This document shows, one piece after another, positions 1 to 11,137 of a stretch of 64,000 bases of DNA (its first letter is position 1; each line of letters begins with the position of its first letter). A program made the translations under genes and the position numbers. The notes beneath the pieces are model-generated. The model was not told the origin of the DNA. It was given only the letters and a program-made list of their open reading frames with translations, and ran no database searches. The stretch lies in the NCBI GenBank assembly GCA_001630475.1, contig KV419455.1, positions 1 through 64,000 of the forward strand, in the 5' to 3' direction. Origin of the DNA: Sistotremastrum niveocremeum HHB9708. Its lineage: Eukaryota; Basidiomycota; Agaricomycetes; Sistotremastrales; Sistotremastraceae.

Positions 1-1310
1 TATCTTGCTCTTGTTGCGGGTCTTCGATCTCTTCGACGCCTTCTACATTATGCTCCTCTTCTGCCTTTTCTATTCCAATGTCGACGTCTTTCTCGGACGA
101 TAGAGGGGTACTCTGGGATGCGCCAATTGTTGAGATATTGTATCCGAGAAGCGAATGTGAGACTCACGCTTTGAGTTATACCTTCTCTCGCGGAGCTTTG
201 CCGTACCGCAGACTCAGCATGATTAGCCTCTTCTCCAACGTCTCCCACGTCTAGCTCTTCCTCTACCTCTACCTCTTCCTCCACGTCTTCCATATCTTGC
301 TCTTGTTGCACGTCCTCGACGTTTTCGATATCTTCGACGCCTTCTACATCATGCTCTTCTTCCACCTTTTCCTTTCCAATCTCGACGTCTTTCTCGGACG
401 ATGGAAGGGTATTCTAGGACACGCCAATTTTTGAGATATTATGTTCGGGACGTGAATGTGAGACTCACGCTTTGAGCTATGCCTTCTCTCTGTGGGATAG
501 AATCAAGGAGCGCGAAGCTCCGCTGTACAGCAGACCCTATGGTATTCACCTCTTCTCCCACGTCTCCCACATCTTGCTCTTCTTCCACATCTTCCAAGTC
601 TTCGATTTCTTCTTCATCTTGCTCTTCTTCCGCGTTTTCCTTTTCAATCCGGACTTTCTCAATCTCGGACGATAGAAGGGTATACTGGGATGCGCCACTT
701 GTTGAGACTTTATGTTCGAGAAGTGACTATGGGACTCACATTTTGAGCGGTGCCTTCTGTCTGTGGGATGGGATTAAGGGGCGAGGATCTCTGCTGTGAC
801 GCAGATTCAACATGATTCACCCCTTCTTCCACATCTTCCGCGTCTTCCTCGTCCTTGTCCTCTGCGTCTTCCTCGTCCTCTCCATCGTCCTCGTCTTCTA
901 CATCTTCCTCGTCTTCTACATCGTCCTCGTCTTCTACATCGTCCTCGTCTTCTACATCTTCCTCGTCTTCTACATCTTCCTCGTCTTCTACATCTTCCTC
1001 GTCTTCTACATCTTCCTCGTCTTCCTCTTCCTCTACGTCTTCCTCTACGTCTTCCTCTTCTTCTACGTCTTCCTCTTCAATCTCGGCCTCTTTCTCAGTC
1101 TCGACCTCTGGCTCGTCTTCCTCTTCAATCTCGGCCTCTTTCTCAGTCTTGACCTCTGGCTCTAACTCCAGCGCTAGCTCTTTCTCAACCTCTTCCTCTG
1201 AGTTTGTCGGCGACGAGAACCGGGGTAACAGAGACTTTTGAGAGATCAACAGTTTTACTAGGCACTCGCGAAGATGAACTCACATCGTTGCGCTCAATAA
1301 GCCTCGACAT
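1..1310 (-). CDS. Acidic Glu/Asp-repeat protein made of tandem exon cassettes (3' end beyond window)
   Basis: Minus-strand gene running off the window start. A short first exon (MSRLIERND) is followed by a 49-nt intron and a long Glu/Asp-rich exon ending in PIPQTEGTAQN. Three 55-nt introns follow (739-685, 468-414, 167-113), each gtgagt...cag or tag and each in phase 0. The exons between them, 684-469 and 413-168, are 72 and 82 codons. They are copies of one unit: a start like TLxSSE, an acidic run, then a Ser-rich stretch ending GI(A/T)QS before the donor. The product would be strongly acidic and largely disordered, like histone-binding or nucleolar acidic proteins, but no known domain is visible. 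The exon structure is well supported, the start fairly so, and the function is unknown. Confidence 0.65.
880..1030 (-). repeat. 18-bp minisatellite coding for a Glu/Asp hexapeptide
   Basis: About eight 18-bp units (plus-strand form tcgtcttctacatcttcc with small changes) lie inside the long acidic exon and encode six-residue (E/D)-rich units containing Val. The array is in frame, so length changes keep the reading frame. Such tracts often vary between strains. Confidence 0.8.
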
Positions 1311-2071
1311 GGATAGTGCTGAACCGACCGTAGAAGATGTCTTTCAGCGGGTGCTTAGCGACTACTCCGGTCCCTCGGTTTGAAATGGAATCTCACCTGA
1401 ACCTTGCCGTCTTCGAGCCCAATCTCATTCTTGTCATTCCGCGAAGACCGCTATCCGAAGGAGATTCAGCAGGGAGGTCATGATTAGCATAGTAGATCGT
1501 ACCGTGTAGAACCTCTCGTCGGATTGTTTATCTGCTGACGGAATATTGAGGACACCAGGCTCGCAATCCGACAATGAAGTCTGTTGAATCGATCCCTTAG
1601 CTGACTATTGCGCTGTGTGAAGTGGAGATATACTTGAACAAGGCCATCACGAAGTCCGGAATCAGGCGCCTTATCCTCGATATCCAGTTCAGATTGTGAC
1701 AGCGAAAATGAAAGCCCCTAGAAAATGATTATAAATGGATTAACTTCATATTCAAACGCATGTCGATTACTCACTTCTTTTTCTTGACAGACAGTCGACG
1801 CATTACAGATCTCGAAATTAGGCGAATGAGATCTCTACAATGAGTGACAGGTAAGTTTAGGTCTGAAATATGGTCGGTGCAGAATCCTACGTCATGCGTG
1901 CAGTCCTGTTAAATGCGTCTTCAGTATAAACATCCACTTAGATATATCACGAACGCACCATGGAAGTAGCCTCCGATGGGACGGCATCAGCAAACCTACT
2001 ATCCTCGACTACTTGTGAGGACGGCTCCGTGACTGAGGCACGCTATATCATAACATTGAAGCACGGCGATG
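1311..2071. other. Between acidic and basic genes; scattered minus-strand exon-like pieces
   Basis: Minus-strand pieces with splice-like ends occur, for example an open stretch reading NDKNEIGLEDGKVQ before a gtgag donor near 1,395, and one reading DIEDKAPDSGLRDGLVQ near 1,640-1,690. They could be extra 5' exons of the acidic gene or 3' exons of the basic gene upstream. I could not join them in a consistent phase, so no model is given. Confidence 0.4.
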
Positions 2072-3026
2072 CTATAAATCTTTCAACCCACGTACTGCAA
2101 GATCTCTATCGTCCGGCTGGGGATAGCTGGTGAGCGTAGTTACTTCTTGCGTGTCTTCCGGGATGGCCTTTGGTTCCGTATCATTCGGCTCCTCTTCAGT
2201 GTCTGGAGCTTCAGACAACGTGGACGCATGGAAGATCTGTAGAATCGTTAGACTCCGACAGATGAGATTTCAGAGGAAACTTCGCACTGAATTATCGGAG
2301 CAGTAACCAGACCCCTCTGAACCAGAAACCTGGAGGACGTCTCGGGACTGAGCCTAGTCCTGATAGATTGCGAGTAATAGCACTCACACGAGCTCCGATC
2401 GATCCGATCCCTTGTTGAGAGAATGGCGGCGAGTCGACCCTGACAATCGTTAGCTTAGCGTAACAAATGACTTTAGAAAGAACATAGAGCATACCGATCC
2501 TGGCTTTGTTCTGGGCCCATTGATTCCGATCGTCCTCTGAAGGTGGGTCGAGTATTCACACCTCCTCGTCGTCCTTTGCCTCTGCCGCCACCTCTTGCCC
2601 CCGCACTATAGCTTGAAGTCTCCAGCGATTTTTGTGATCGTCGTCGATCCTTCTGAGTCTTGCTTCCCATAGTCATTTTCAGAATCTTAGTCGGTTTGAT
2701 AGGTTTTTTCGAAGAGTTAGAAGAGTTAGGGTTGAGAAGTTCAATTCGGACAGAGCGTCTTCTGAGAGGAACTTGAGCTCGTATTTCGGAGGGACCAGCC
2801 TCGTTTTGCCCAAGTAAAGGAGCCCTGGGCTGGATGGAGATGAGATATTGCAGAGGTTTTTGCTCGATAAGCTCACTTTAGACTCCGGAGGATTGAGACG
2901 TCGTCTCTTGGGACCATGTTCAACATGGCGCGGCTCTTGATCCGTAGAGGCCGAAAGAGAGTCGTCTCTACGTCGGCGACGTAGAGATCTCCGGTGTGGC
3001 TCGTCCGTGGGTTGAGGAACAGACAT
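2072..3026 (-). CDS. Hypothetical basic, Arg/Ser-rich nuclear-type protein
   Basis: The start at 3026 gives MSVPQPTDEPHRRSLRRRRR, then a KRRR cluster that looks like a nuclear localisation signal. An intron with donor gtgagc near 2,877 and acceptor ccatccag near 2,830 joins in frame to a long basic exon. That exon contains a GARGGGRGKGRRGG stretch (RGG-like). A further exon starts VDSPPFSQQG after a gtatgc...tcag intron, and a later acidic exon reads STLSEAPDTEEEPND. The last exons and the stop near 2,072 are tentative. RGG and Arg-rich tracts suggest nucleic-acid binding, but no family is recognised. It may belong to the same transcription unit as the acidic gene downstream on this strand. 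Confidence 0.45.
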
Positions 3027-3969
3027 GGGGGAGAGATATGCGATAAAAGATGAACTGATGCATTGCAATAGAGTGCACTGGTAGTGTGATATGAGACTCG
3101 GAACAATAGACTTGTAGTCAGGTTTTGGAGTGGATGGGAGGGGAGAGCGTCGAGGTATAGTAGCGGCGCAATTCGGACATGGTAACCTTAGCTAGCCGGA
3201 TCCCCGATGCTGCAGCTGGTTACCGACGCAATTGTCGGCACAGGACTTCACTGAACGTCGAAAACTTGCCAGAGCGCTGAGGTACCTAGGTTCGCCCGTT
3301 GTCTAGCAAGACTCAGAAACAATACGCCCATGGATTCCTAGGTCGTCGACGACAACGTCTGCTATATCATGCTGACTTTGAAGGTCAACTTTCGATCCTC
3401 TCGCAAAATCATTGCTTCTATCTCGAAAACATCGAAGGCGCAACGGCGAATGCTCGGTGGTAGTGGTGATTGTAGCGTCCATGCCGTGTTATTGCTTCCC
3501 CGGCGCTGATCTCGGTGTCGATGCTTCTCTCCTTTGGCAGAACTCAGATCATCGACAACCAGGCAACCTCTGTTTTTATCTGGCTACTGCTGGCAAGCCA
3601 TGGAGACAATCGGCTATGAGTATTTCATCAACAGCTGGCTCGAAGGTGACTTTATTGTGCTGCAGATGTTGCCAGGTCTAGATCTGACAAGGATCCGTCA
3701 GGAGCGCATCACTAGTACTACAACACCATGCTTATCGACGTCCATGGCTAGCGACAACCCGATTTAATCCAGCATCCCTTCTGGCCGCGCACCAGGGGGC
3801 AATATCGATCTGACTAGCTTTATTATGGTATCCTTGTCTCCAAGACTCCATGGAAACGACTCCTTTTTTCCATGCTTGTTCGGCCATCCTTAGCGTCGAA
3901 AGCTCTACATAAGAGAAATGCTAGGTACGCTTACCTGTCATCACTTCTCCAGTCTGTTATCTGCTGATC
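3027..3969. promoter_or_regulatory. Upstream region of family A gene 1, with a copied promoter-like block
   Basis: No convincing gene. Around 3,835-3,905 lies a block (ccatggaaacgactcc, then ccatgcttgttcgg) that recurs upstream of the family A genes at 7.6 kb (other strand) and 15.15 kb. Its position just upstream of each copy suggests shared 5' regulatory or leader DNA carried along with the duplicated gene. Confidence 0.4.
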
Positions 3970-4724
3970 ATGTTCAGTAGAAGGAGCGCAAAGTCGCACA
4001 TCTATCCCCCCTCCTTTCGCGTTCGTCTTCATGCGGTCTCTCGCCGAAAGTTTCGCGCGCCGAGCCTTCAGATTAAGCTTGCGTCATCACCCAATGAGGT
4101 ATGTCCTTATCCAAGTTGGCCCTTACATCTTCTGACTGGGATACCACGAGTAGCGCTCTGAATCCCCGCACAGCCTGCAACCCGCGAAAGAGACACTCAC
4201 ATTCCGCCTTGCAGGATTACGGGCCCCAGGCGTTCTCACAATCCGCCCTGCGTCTGGAGCGACGGTCAGTTCACATCCTCACTATACGACATGCCCTCCG
4301 ATAATGTCAACCAGGCTGATCCACAATTATCACAACGGGTTCATATCGACGGCAACGGGAAATTTGCTTTTGAGTATGAGTATGAGAACCACGCAGAGGT
4401 GACTGCTATCGTAATGAAGTCAGGTGTATGTATTCTAGTTATTACCTCCCGCCCAGTCACTTACAGATTAAAAAGCAGATCGTTCGAAAGGCTCTGAAAT
4501 CTGTCGCTATCCCCGTGGCCACACTCGGCTTTCTCTGTGTTGTCGTAACGCTATTCTGTTATTTCACCAGTCATTGCGATATACCACTCCAGCGCTGGGT
4601 TAATGTGAGTGCGATTAAGCGAGTCATGGAAGTCGCGAAGGAATACGTGATTACCATCAACAATACGCGCCTTAGAATTATCGCGCTCTATGAGATAGCT
4701 CAGTGCTACTTGCGCACCAATTAG
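3970..4724 (+). CDS. Family A membrane protein, copy 1 (212 aa)
   Basis: Three exons, 3970-4098, 4174-4425 and 4467-4724, all joined in phase 0 with standard donors (gtatgt) and acceptors (cacag, ttacag), give 212 residues without a break. The N-terminus MFSRRSAKSH is basic and Ser/Pro-rich. The middle is polar. Near the C-terminus a helix of about 20 residues (VAIPVATLGFLCVVVTLFCY) looks like a membrane anchor, followed by a charged tail of about 45 residues. No known domain. The architecture (M-x-x-R-S start, 43-57 aa first exon, phase-0 introns, C-terminal helix) matches the genes at 7519-6696 and 15309-16068, although the sequences have diverged widely. The start is the first ATG after the shared upstream block. 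Confidence 0.6.
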
Positions 4725-5088
4725 TCGATATTTACCTTGCCTGTGTTGTTATGACCGTATTAACTATCCGTCCCATCCCTCGGTCTTCGAATGAAATGTA
4801 ACAATGCATCGAGTTCGTGTAGTGCGCCATAAGCAGTGCGCATGTCTTAGGTGTGATCAGGCTTCAAGTGGTCGTAATTGATCGACAAGTACAGTAGAGG
4901 TGCAGAGGCAGAAGGTTCCCTGATGGGCAACTTGAGGGAGCTCGTATATCACCAAGTCATGTATGCTGGTGTGCAATGTGTTGTCGATGAATAACTCGTG
5001 TGAAGGAACCCATTTTATTCTTGACGTCCACCTCACCTTGCTCAGGCTTGCATCTGTACGTTACATATTAAATGCAGAGATACTCTAG
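4725..5088. other. Convergent intergenic space, nothing seen
   Basis: Lies between the 3' ends of family A copy 1 (plus) and the WD40-like gene (minus). No coding signal or repeat was recognised. Confidence 0.5.
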
Positions 5089-6258
5089 TGCAAATGTCTC
5101 GCTACCGAGACACCTAATCCGTATCCTGCACCTAATCCTATTGCAATACAGACGACTATCTGCTGAAGCACTGCAACAGAACGACGAGCATTTAAAATGC
5201 TAGAGATAGGATGGGAGAAGTAGTGCTTGATAGCCGTCCTCGTTCGGATTCCACTGGCCATGACGTCAGATTGACTATCTGAATATATATAAGGATGGTA
5301 TAGCGTACGCGAATTCCCATACGCGAGGGACCCGTCGGTCAATTTGGATTTTCGAGTTCTCAATCGGGGTCAAGATTCCCCAGCAGAAAACCTGAGTAAC
5401 CGGATGTTGCTGATCCCCACATATAGTAACCCAAACCCTGCCATTGGTGTTATGCAAGCCAAACCGGCTTACATGGCTTGTAGAACAGGGTACATGCGCA
5501 AACGCTGTGACGCTAGCTGACATATATCGTCAGGAAGGAAAACGACGGGATACAAGTTAAATACAATGTCACATACAGTCCGCGGGATCAATATGCCATA
5601 ACTTAATCTCGTCGTTTCCAAGAGTGAGCATGACAGAATCGGTCGCGTCGATTTCCAGCCCTTGAAGGCTACTCGGATGGGCTGTAAGACGCCATATACG
5701 ATGGAAGATGGAATCCTAGATTGCGGTGTCAGTGTGCAGCAGAGAGATATGGTAACGAAGAGTCAACGCTGAGCACCGATCTGTCACCCCACAGACAGAT
5801 TATTAACCCATTTTGGAATGCGCAAACGAGCACATTGATGTAATTCGTAGGCTGACGCCAGACCAGCGCCAGTGGTTGAAGACCGGGAAATGGACTACCG
5901 TAGGTCTCTATAACTTGGTGGTTGGATCCACAATGTATGGTGACGTTACAGGATAAGTCTGAAAGAACGCAAGAGGTAAGTCACGCCGAGAGCTCAATGT
6001 AATAAACCATCGTACCCATGCAGGCATAATAGCTACCATCAGGACTCCACTGTTGGAACGCAATGTTGGTAACTTCCAGATCCTCTAGGGACATATGCGA
6101 AAGAAAGAAGACGGCTTAAAGACCAGGTAACTAGAGGGGGAAATCTTGAGGACATCCAGAGCCTTATAGTCGTGGAACAGAATTTGCCGATTCACTAAAT
6201 CTTCGAACTTGGGCCGCTTTGTAATATAAGCGCCAATCACACCAACGCGAGTTCTGTT
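5089..6258 (-). CDS. WD40-like repeat protein, family C copy 1
   Basis: Minus-strand multi-exon gene. Readable blocks in order are: KRPKFEDLVNRQILFHDYKA; FQQWSPDGSYYACM (a WD-type strand); DLSCNVTIHCG to ICLWGDRS (ends with LWGD); and MLTLGNDEIKLWHID (a classic WD motif). Next come GRVWVTICGDQQHP and FCWGIL, then a C-terminus with a hydrophobic segment (IVVCIAIGLGAGYGLG) before the stop at 5089. Splices near 6040/5981 and 5802/5742 keep the frame. WD40 proteins form beta-propeller scaffolds; only three or four blades are obvious, so this may be a small or divergent propeller. The 5' end is uncertain. The hydrophobic tail is absent from copies 2 and 3, so it could be a membrane anchor gained here or lost there. 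Confidence 0.55.
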
Positions 6259-6695
6259 CAGGGCTCAGGGCTCAGGCACGGCCTCCTGTAGCTCCTCTTA
6301 TATCGCCTGATTGATCACCGCCAAGCGCTAACCTCCCGCTAAGAAATGACTTTCCTCCGGGCCCTTAACAACGGAATATCCAAATCGAAAGGCGTCGTCG
6401 AGCGATCTGAATCCGGCAATCAGTCTGCGGACCTGTATCGCGCCCATGACGTCACCGGACCGCCGTAAGAAGCCGCAGGGAATACCAGGATTGCCAGGAT
6501 GCTTGACATTTTCACAAAACAAATTTTCACAAAACAAACTCGTATTTTCAAGTTGATCTTCCTCGAGCATGCTTAATTGAAACTACTAACGTTTCCTGAC
6601 ACGGGAAGGATTTGCCAACTGACGGAGTCCATCACAGTAAAGATTTAGAGTTGGAAAGCATAATATACGCTAGCTACTTCCGATGAATGATAAAC
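6259..6695. other. Intergenic, no supported gene
   Basis: A minus-strand frame of about 80 codons (6328-6570) has no recognisable domain. A short phrase in 6,465-6,550 (ccgcag...attttcacaaaac) recurs near 16,330-16,370, just outside the opposite end of the inverted duplication. Confidence 0.35.
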
Positions 6696-7519
6696 CTAAG
6701 CTAGATCTTTCTTGGCGACATGCGACAACCCAGAAGCCAGCCAGTCTTGGTGGAATGTGGCGATTGCCTTGAGACCTTCGAGCACGGATGACCTAGGCCC
6801 CTCGTGCTGTTCATTGCCGAGGTCACTGATGTCGCGGATGTAGAGGCCGAGGGTGGCGAGAGCGAGATACATGACAACGAAGTTGATAAGGACGGCGGAA
6901 AAGATCCAAGTATACTGTTCCAGACCGCGCAGATCAATAAATTGTTCGAGGCTACAAGGGAATAGATACGCACACTCCGCTTTACTTTGAAACCTTCTCC
7001 AATAGCCTTGAACTCGGGAGAGAGCATAACGGGTACTTCCATGAAAGCAGCTGGCAAATCGGGTGGACTATCTGTTGCGGGCGGGATGGGTGAAGTCGGA
7101 GGGGTTTCTTCGAAAGCAAGGTCCATCAAGTCCTATGAGAAGTGAGATCAAAATATGTTCAGGAGGGACTGGGAGCCATTGTACGCACCAACTCGGATAT
7201 GACGCTAGGAGGAGGGCTGGCATCGCGTAGGCTCTGGCTTGCAATACCTTGGGTTGCGGGGCTCGGTGCATGTAATGCAGTCACTTCGACACTTGACGTA
7301 GTGGACTGAGACGGCGCGTGCTAAGACAGTGATGGTGAGTCCCGTAGCGGACTTGTAGACACGAGAACTTACTTCTGAGTACGTGTCAGAAAGAGTGGTT
7401 AGACTGGAAGTACCAGAAGAACGACTCCAGTTCGTATCTTCGGCGACAGCAGTTTCAAGTCGACGGCGTGCCGGGGATGGCAAGGGAGATGGAAGGCGTC
7501 TACCACTTCTGGTTATCAT
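6696..7519 (-). CDS. Family A membrane protein, copy 2 (218 aa), left arm
   Basis: Four exons in phase 0 on the minus strand. Exon 1 starts at 7519 (MITRSGRRLPSPLPSPARRR) and ends SDTYSE before gtaagt. Exon 2 runs HAPSQS to SVISEL, exon 3 DLMDLAFEETPP to GFKVKRS. Exon 4 begins YTWIFSAVLINF after an intron ending ggaacag and ends at 6696. The first half is Ser/Pro/Thr-rich and probably disordered. Exon 4 opens with a hydrophobic helix (about residues 147-170), then a polar tail of about 45 residues. The gene is divergent from the SUN-domain gene at 8207, with a shared repeated block between them. Function unknown; the basic N-terminus and single anchor would suit a nuclear-envelope or ER membrane protein, but that is inference. 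Confidence 0.6.
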
Positions 7520-7559
7520 AATGATCGATGTGCTGGCGAAATGGGTTGAATCAGGATGA

Positions 7560-8110
7560 GGAAAGACCTCGACAAGAACTAGCTTTTATGTAAAGGAGTA
7601 AGGTCCTGACTTGGGATTCGATTACTGAGCATGGACAGCGACTGTGCGTTTCCATGGAGTTCTGATTGAAACAAAGAGAATAAAAGCTCGTAGTATCGTT
7701 CCCTGGCAGCGAAAAAATGCCCAACCGAAAGTGTCGAACAAAGAGCTGAGTTGTTGCCTGGCCATGGACGATAAGCTTAAGCCGGACCCTTTGAGTGCCG
7801 CTCCATGGAGTGATCCGTGCCCGACTCTGGGACCTCGCAACTGAGGCAATTGGCACAATAGACTCATAACGGACAGGATCACAAAAAAATTATCAGGATT
7901 ATTGCCATGGGACACTTGACAAAAAAGAAGCCTTAGACCAGACACAAATGCGTCTTTCCGGATGGTAACAATCTGAGATCTGGTCAGCGACGTTCGGAAG
8001 GAATTCGAAAGGCAGCTGGAGACGGTCTTCCCTCACTCCAACCCCTTCAGTACACAGCTCTTACCTATCGACGACCAGACGAGGAGGGCCATATATGTTC
8101 TTTCGGCGCA
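7560..8110 (+). repeat. Dispersed block between families A and B, left copy
   Basis: Contains, on plus, ccctggcagcg, then ttgcctggccatggacgataag, ggaccctttg and gctccatggagtgatccg, ending in cctcgcaactg. The same string of motifs appears inverted at about 15,125-14,980 and directly at 24,620-24,780, each time between a family A-type gene and a SUN gene or relic. A short open frame MDDKLKPDPLSAAPWSDP...LGPRN is conserved with the 15-kb copy (MDDKPDPLHALHGLIRCP...LRPRN) and could be a small upstream ORF in the SUN-gene leader. Confidence 0.6.
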
Positions 8111-8206
8111 AAGGTATTAAGCATCTGCTATCGGATAAGCTAGAATGAGAGCTAACATCCACAATCCATGCAGAGAACGGATCGACAGAGGCTCTAATGA
8201 ACCTTC

Positions 8207-9242
8207 ATGACGATAGATTCGACTGCGAAAATTTTAAACGTGTACCTGCCACCAAAGTTAGCGCTCTCGGGTTCCTCGGTGAGAATCAAGGACTGACATT
8301 GCTCTCCACCCTTTCAGCCATCGATTCAGCACGAACAACCGCCATTCCGTCTTGATCAGCATAGATGTCGAATCGAAACAAACACATACTCGACTGGTTC
8401 TCACCATCTGGCAACTTTGCGGTCTTTGTACGTCATTAGTCCCTTGTCGGCGCTAAGATCTTCTCATCTATTACAGAGGCTTCCACCTGCTATACGCCAT
8501 CTTCATTGTCTTTCTCATCCGACAGCTCGAAATACTCCTACCTTCACGCTCTGATACCGGTCTCCAAGCGATCATCCACTCCCAAATCGTCCGTGCCCGC
8601 CACGATGACATTGGCATCCGTGACTTCGCGACTATCCATCAGGGCGGCGACTACATCCAGGATCTGACCTCGTTCACTCAAACGAGCCCTGCACCTAGTA
8701 AATCGAAGGAATGCTCAGAGAGGTCATGCATAGTTCTTCAAGGCCGTAAGAGTCCATTAGTTGCCTTAACCCCTTGGACGGATCCAACCGATTGCTGGGC
8801 CTTCCAAGGAAGTTATGGTCATCTCGGAATCACTCTTTCTTCCAACATCATCGTTACCCACGTCACCATAGATCACGTAGTCCCCATTCTAGCCCTCAAC
8901 ACCCGCTCTGCTCCTCGAAACCTGAAATTGTGGACCATTCTTCGGGACCCATTTCATCAAGAAAGGTTCAAGACGTATCTTCGAGACCATCATCTCCCCT
9001 TAGATATACCAGATCCTCCCCTTGCTCGTCTTCAGTCTTCGGGGATGTGGATGATGTTAGCAGTCATGACCTACAATAACTCGGCGAGCGAGAACATCCA
9101 AACGTTCGAGGTTCCGAAGGAGCTGGTTCAGTTAGGCATTGGAGTTTCGTCGGTAGTATTGGAGATCAACAGCAATTGGGGTAACCCCAGAAGCACATGT
9201 CTGTATCGTGTTCGCGTTCACTCCGAACACACCGGCCTGTAA
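8207..9242 (+). CDS. SUN-domain (Sad1/UNC-84) membrane protein, family B, intact copy (315 aa)
   Basis: Three exons, 8207-8278, 8318-8427 and 8477-9242, give 948 nt with no break. A polar N-terminus of about 60 residues is followed by a membrane helix (GFHLLYAIFIVFLIRQLEIL, about residues 62-81) and a linker. The C-terminal SUN domain spans about residues 150-313. Its hallmarks are DCWAFQGSYGHLGITLSS (167-184), typical of the SUN core, and VVLEINSNWGNP followed by STCLYRVRVHSE (287-311), the conserved SUN ending. SUN proteins span the inner nuclear membrane and bind KASH peptides, as part of LINC bridges, through this domain. The protein is short, with little coiled coil between helix and SUN domain. 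The start at 8207 is the only ATG giving phase-consistent splicing; the ATG at 8365 is out of frame with exon 3. Confidence 0.82.
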
Positions 9243-9351
9243 ATAGAATATTTCAAATGAGACATCGTAATAAGTTACATGCGCGATGAAAGCTATGCAG
9301 CGCCTCGGGGCTTCGATACCAAGTCTCTCGATGTCTAATTAGCCCGCATTC

Positions 9352-9690
9352 TCATCCATTCCAATCAAACCGAGCATGGAGAGCTAGAAAATAGAAATGG
9401 AAGTGGCGTTTCTCGGCAAAGGGCAGGGGCGAAGCAATGAGCTGCCAGACCATCGGCGGAGACGTTCGTGAGAGCCGCAAGCTAGGGTTGATTCATTGCG
9501 AGCGGTGTTCACTTACCATGTTTCATCCGTCGGCATAATGTTTCCTGTCGGGAGGCGGTCAAAGACTGCCTGTTTGGGCGTGAAGAGAACTAGCCTGCTG
9601 AGGGAAGAATTGACCGCTCCGAGATTTTGAACTCCTCTCTTGCTGGCATATTTCCGAAATCGACTGCTGTGGGCTGTGGGTACTGGCGAT
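9352..9690 (-). CDS. Family D hypothetical protein, left copy (partial model)
   Basis: A minus-strand exon reads SRFRKYASKRGVQNLG, then LVLFTPKQAVFDRLPTGN, IMPTDET. It is spliced (gtaagt...accctag) to an exon ending FLALHARFDWNG at the stop, 9352. The motif FDRLPTGNIMPT is shared exactly with the inverted copy ending at 13793, as is SPPMV in the last exon. Conservation of reading frame between the two copies supports coding. No family is recognised. The 5' end is not resolved. The gene converges with the SUN gene, its 3' end lying 110 bp from the SUN stop. Confidence 0.4.
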
Positions 9691-9733
9691 CTATCGTTTT
9701 CACGCTTATGTGTTGTAATCGTCTCTACAGTGC

Positions 9734-10028
9734 ATGTTCAATAGGTTTTTCTCAACAGGAAGCCGCAGAGCTAGCCCGATCGTCGTAAGCGATCTGTCTC
9801 ACGACCATCTGGACGTCAGGACCCAGGAACTCCGAGAAAATCCGAATTCCTGGATCGCTTCGCGGTTGATAGGGATGGGGGCGACGTCGTTCTCCACTCT
9901 GCGATCAGAGAATCTCAGCGGGTGAGTGATACGTACACAACGAGAATGTCAGGACTGGAGTAATTTGACGTTTCGTTCAGCATCTGGAATGGGCATCGCA
10001 TCCCGCAGCGCGAGCCGAGCCCTCAATA
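9734..10028 (+). CDS. Small hypothetical protein, overlapping the WD40 gene end
   Basis: Plus frame starting MFNRFFSTGSRRASPIVVSD and open to a gtgagt donor at 9922. It joins in phase to a short exon ending in a stop near 10,028, giving about 80 residues. The 3' exon lies antisense to the last exon of the WD40-like gene, so this may be chance. The N-terminus resembles the Ser/Arg-rich start of family A proteins, but no membrane helix follows. Confidence 0.22.
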
Positions 10029-11137
10029 AACGACCAAGGGCTGTAATGCTGTCTTTCTCTTTTTTGCTGTTGAACCTGGAATGCTTGGTTAGAAGGAACT
10101 AAGTCAGTATTTATGAAGCTCGTACAATCGAAGGCGAGGAGCAGATGACTTGGGCTCAGGGATTGTCCAACAGAATATCCGGGTTTCGGGCGTAGAACCC
10201 TTTCCATGGATGGTGACCCAGAGACGGCCTTGTGCAGAGTGCAGGTGAAGACAATTTACATCCTTCGTGCGACAGGCTGCTTTCTTGAGCAGTTGAATAG
10301 TGTCTGGATATATCGCGGGTGAGCTTGATAATTGGAACCGGACAATCGCGTACTAGTCAAGAGGTCGACAGAAAAAATCTTCAGTCGGCCGTCTCCTAAG
10401 GTTACCATTAAATTACTCCTGCTGTCGATCTCTAAAGCCACAAGGTGCCGGTGTAGACGAATCGGCCAATGAGGATGGAACACAGGTGGGAGCCTCTTCA
10501 TGAAGTCGAGATTCTGTAAGCATTAATTAGTACACAACATGCGAGGAGCATACGATCTGACCTTGTACATTGACATATCTCCCCAAATAGGAACCACGTA
10601 GCCATCTGCGCAGACGCCACACAGAAGAAATGCATCGTTCGTAGGACCACACCATCTTAGAGCGATCACGTTGACACTTGGGCCTGGATTGTGCATTGCT
10701 AGTCTTAAACTGGTCATTCCGTGGAAGGCTACAATGGTACAATTGTTGTCTGGATGTTGAAAAATCAGCTCTTGTTTCAATGCCTCAAAACTATATCTGA
10801 CCCATGCAAGCGTACAACACCTTGTTAGGGCTCCATTCCGTGCAAACGATCTCATTGAGATTGAAGTCTTGCTCAGCCATTGGTCGTTAAAAGCAGAAGC
10901 TCAGAACGAGAAGAAAGAGTTTCAGAGTGGGAGATTACCACAACAAAGCGCTCGGAAGCAACGATTCCCATTAGCCCCTGAAAAGGCCTGAATTTCAAGC
11001 TCAGGCTCGCAATCAGCGAATTTCGGTTTTCTTCGCTCCGGAACCAAATCGAGCTCCCATAGCAAATCTGGATCTTTGAGTTTGAGGGTTGTCGGTGATC
11101 GGTGAAGCGCCGAAACACGAGGCCGTCTGAAGCTCAA
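9949..11137 (-). CDS. WD40-like repeat protein, family C copy 2 (left arm)
   Basis: The core model starts at 10880 (MAEQDFNLNEIVCTEWSPNK), with likely upstream exons up to 11137. Blocks collinear with copies 1 and 3 are: EWSPNKVLYACM spliced to DNNCTIVAFHGMT; VIALRWCGPTND; CADGYVVPIWGDMS; LMVTLGDGRLKIFSVDL; and, after a gtacgc...atccag intron, NTIQLLKKAAC. These are followed by CLHLHSAQGRLWVTIHGKG, ETRIFCWTIPEP and a last exon reading SITALGRLLRARLALRDAMP. The stop is 9949. The WGD and LKIFSVD ends are WD-repeat signatures. It looks intact from 10880 down. Upstream blocks (PDLLWELDLVPERR and MGIVASERFVVVISHS) lie in different frames, so either an intron was missed or the N-terminal part is damaged. 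Confidence 0.55.

Noticed and set aside
796-1241. Plus-strand Ser-rich, Pro/Leu/Arg-rich and Phe/Leu-rich open frames
   Set aside because: They are antisense readings of the acidic minisatellite; the 18-bp repeat keeps all frames open. Intron signals lie only on the minus strand.
8365-8427. Alternative SUN start MSNRNKHILDWFSPSGNFAVF
   Set aside because: It ends in the wrong phase for exon 3. The start at 8207 with exon 8318-8427 splices cleanly into the membrane helix.
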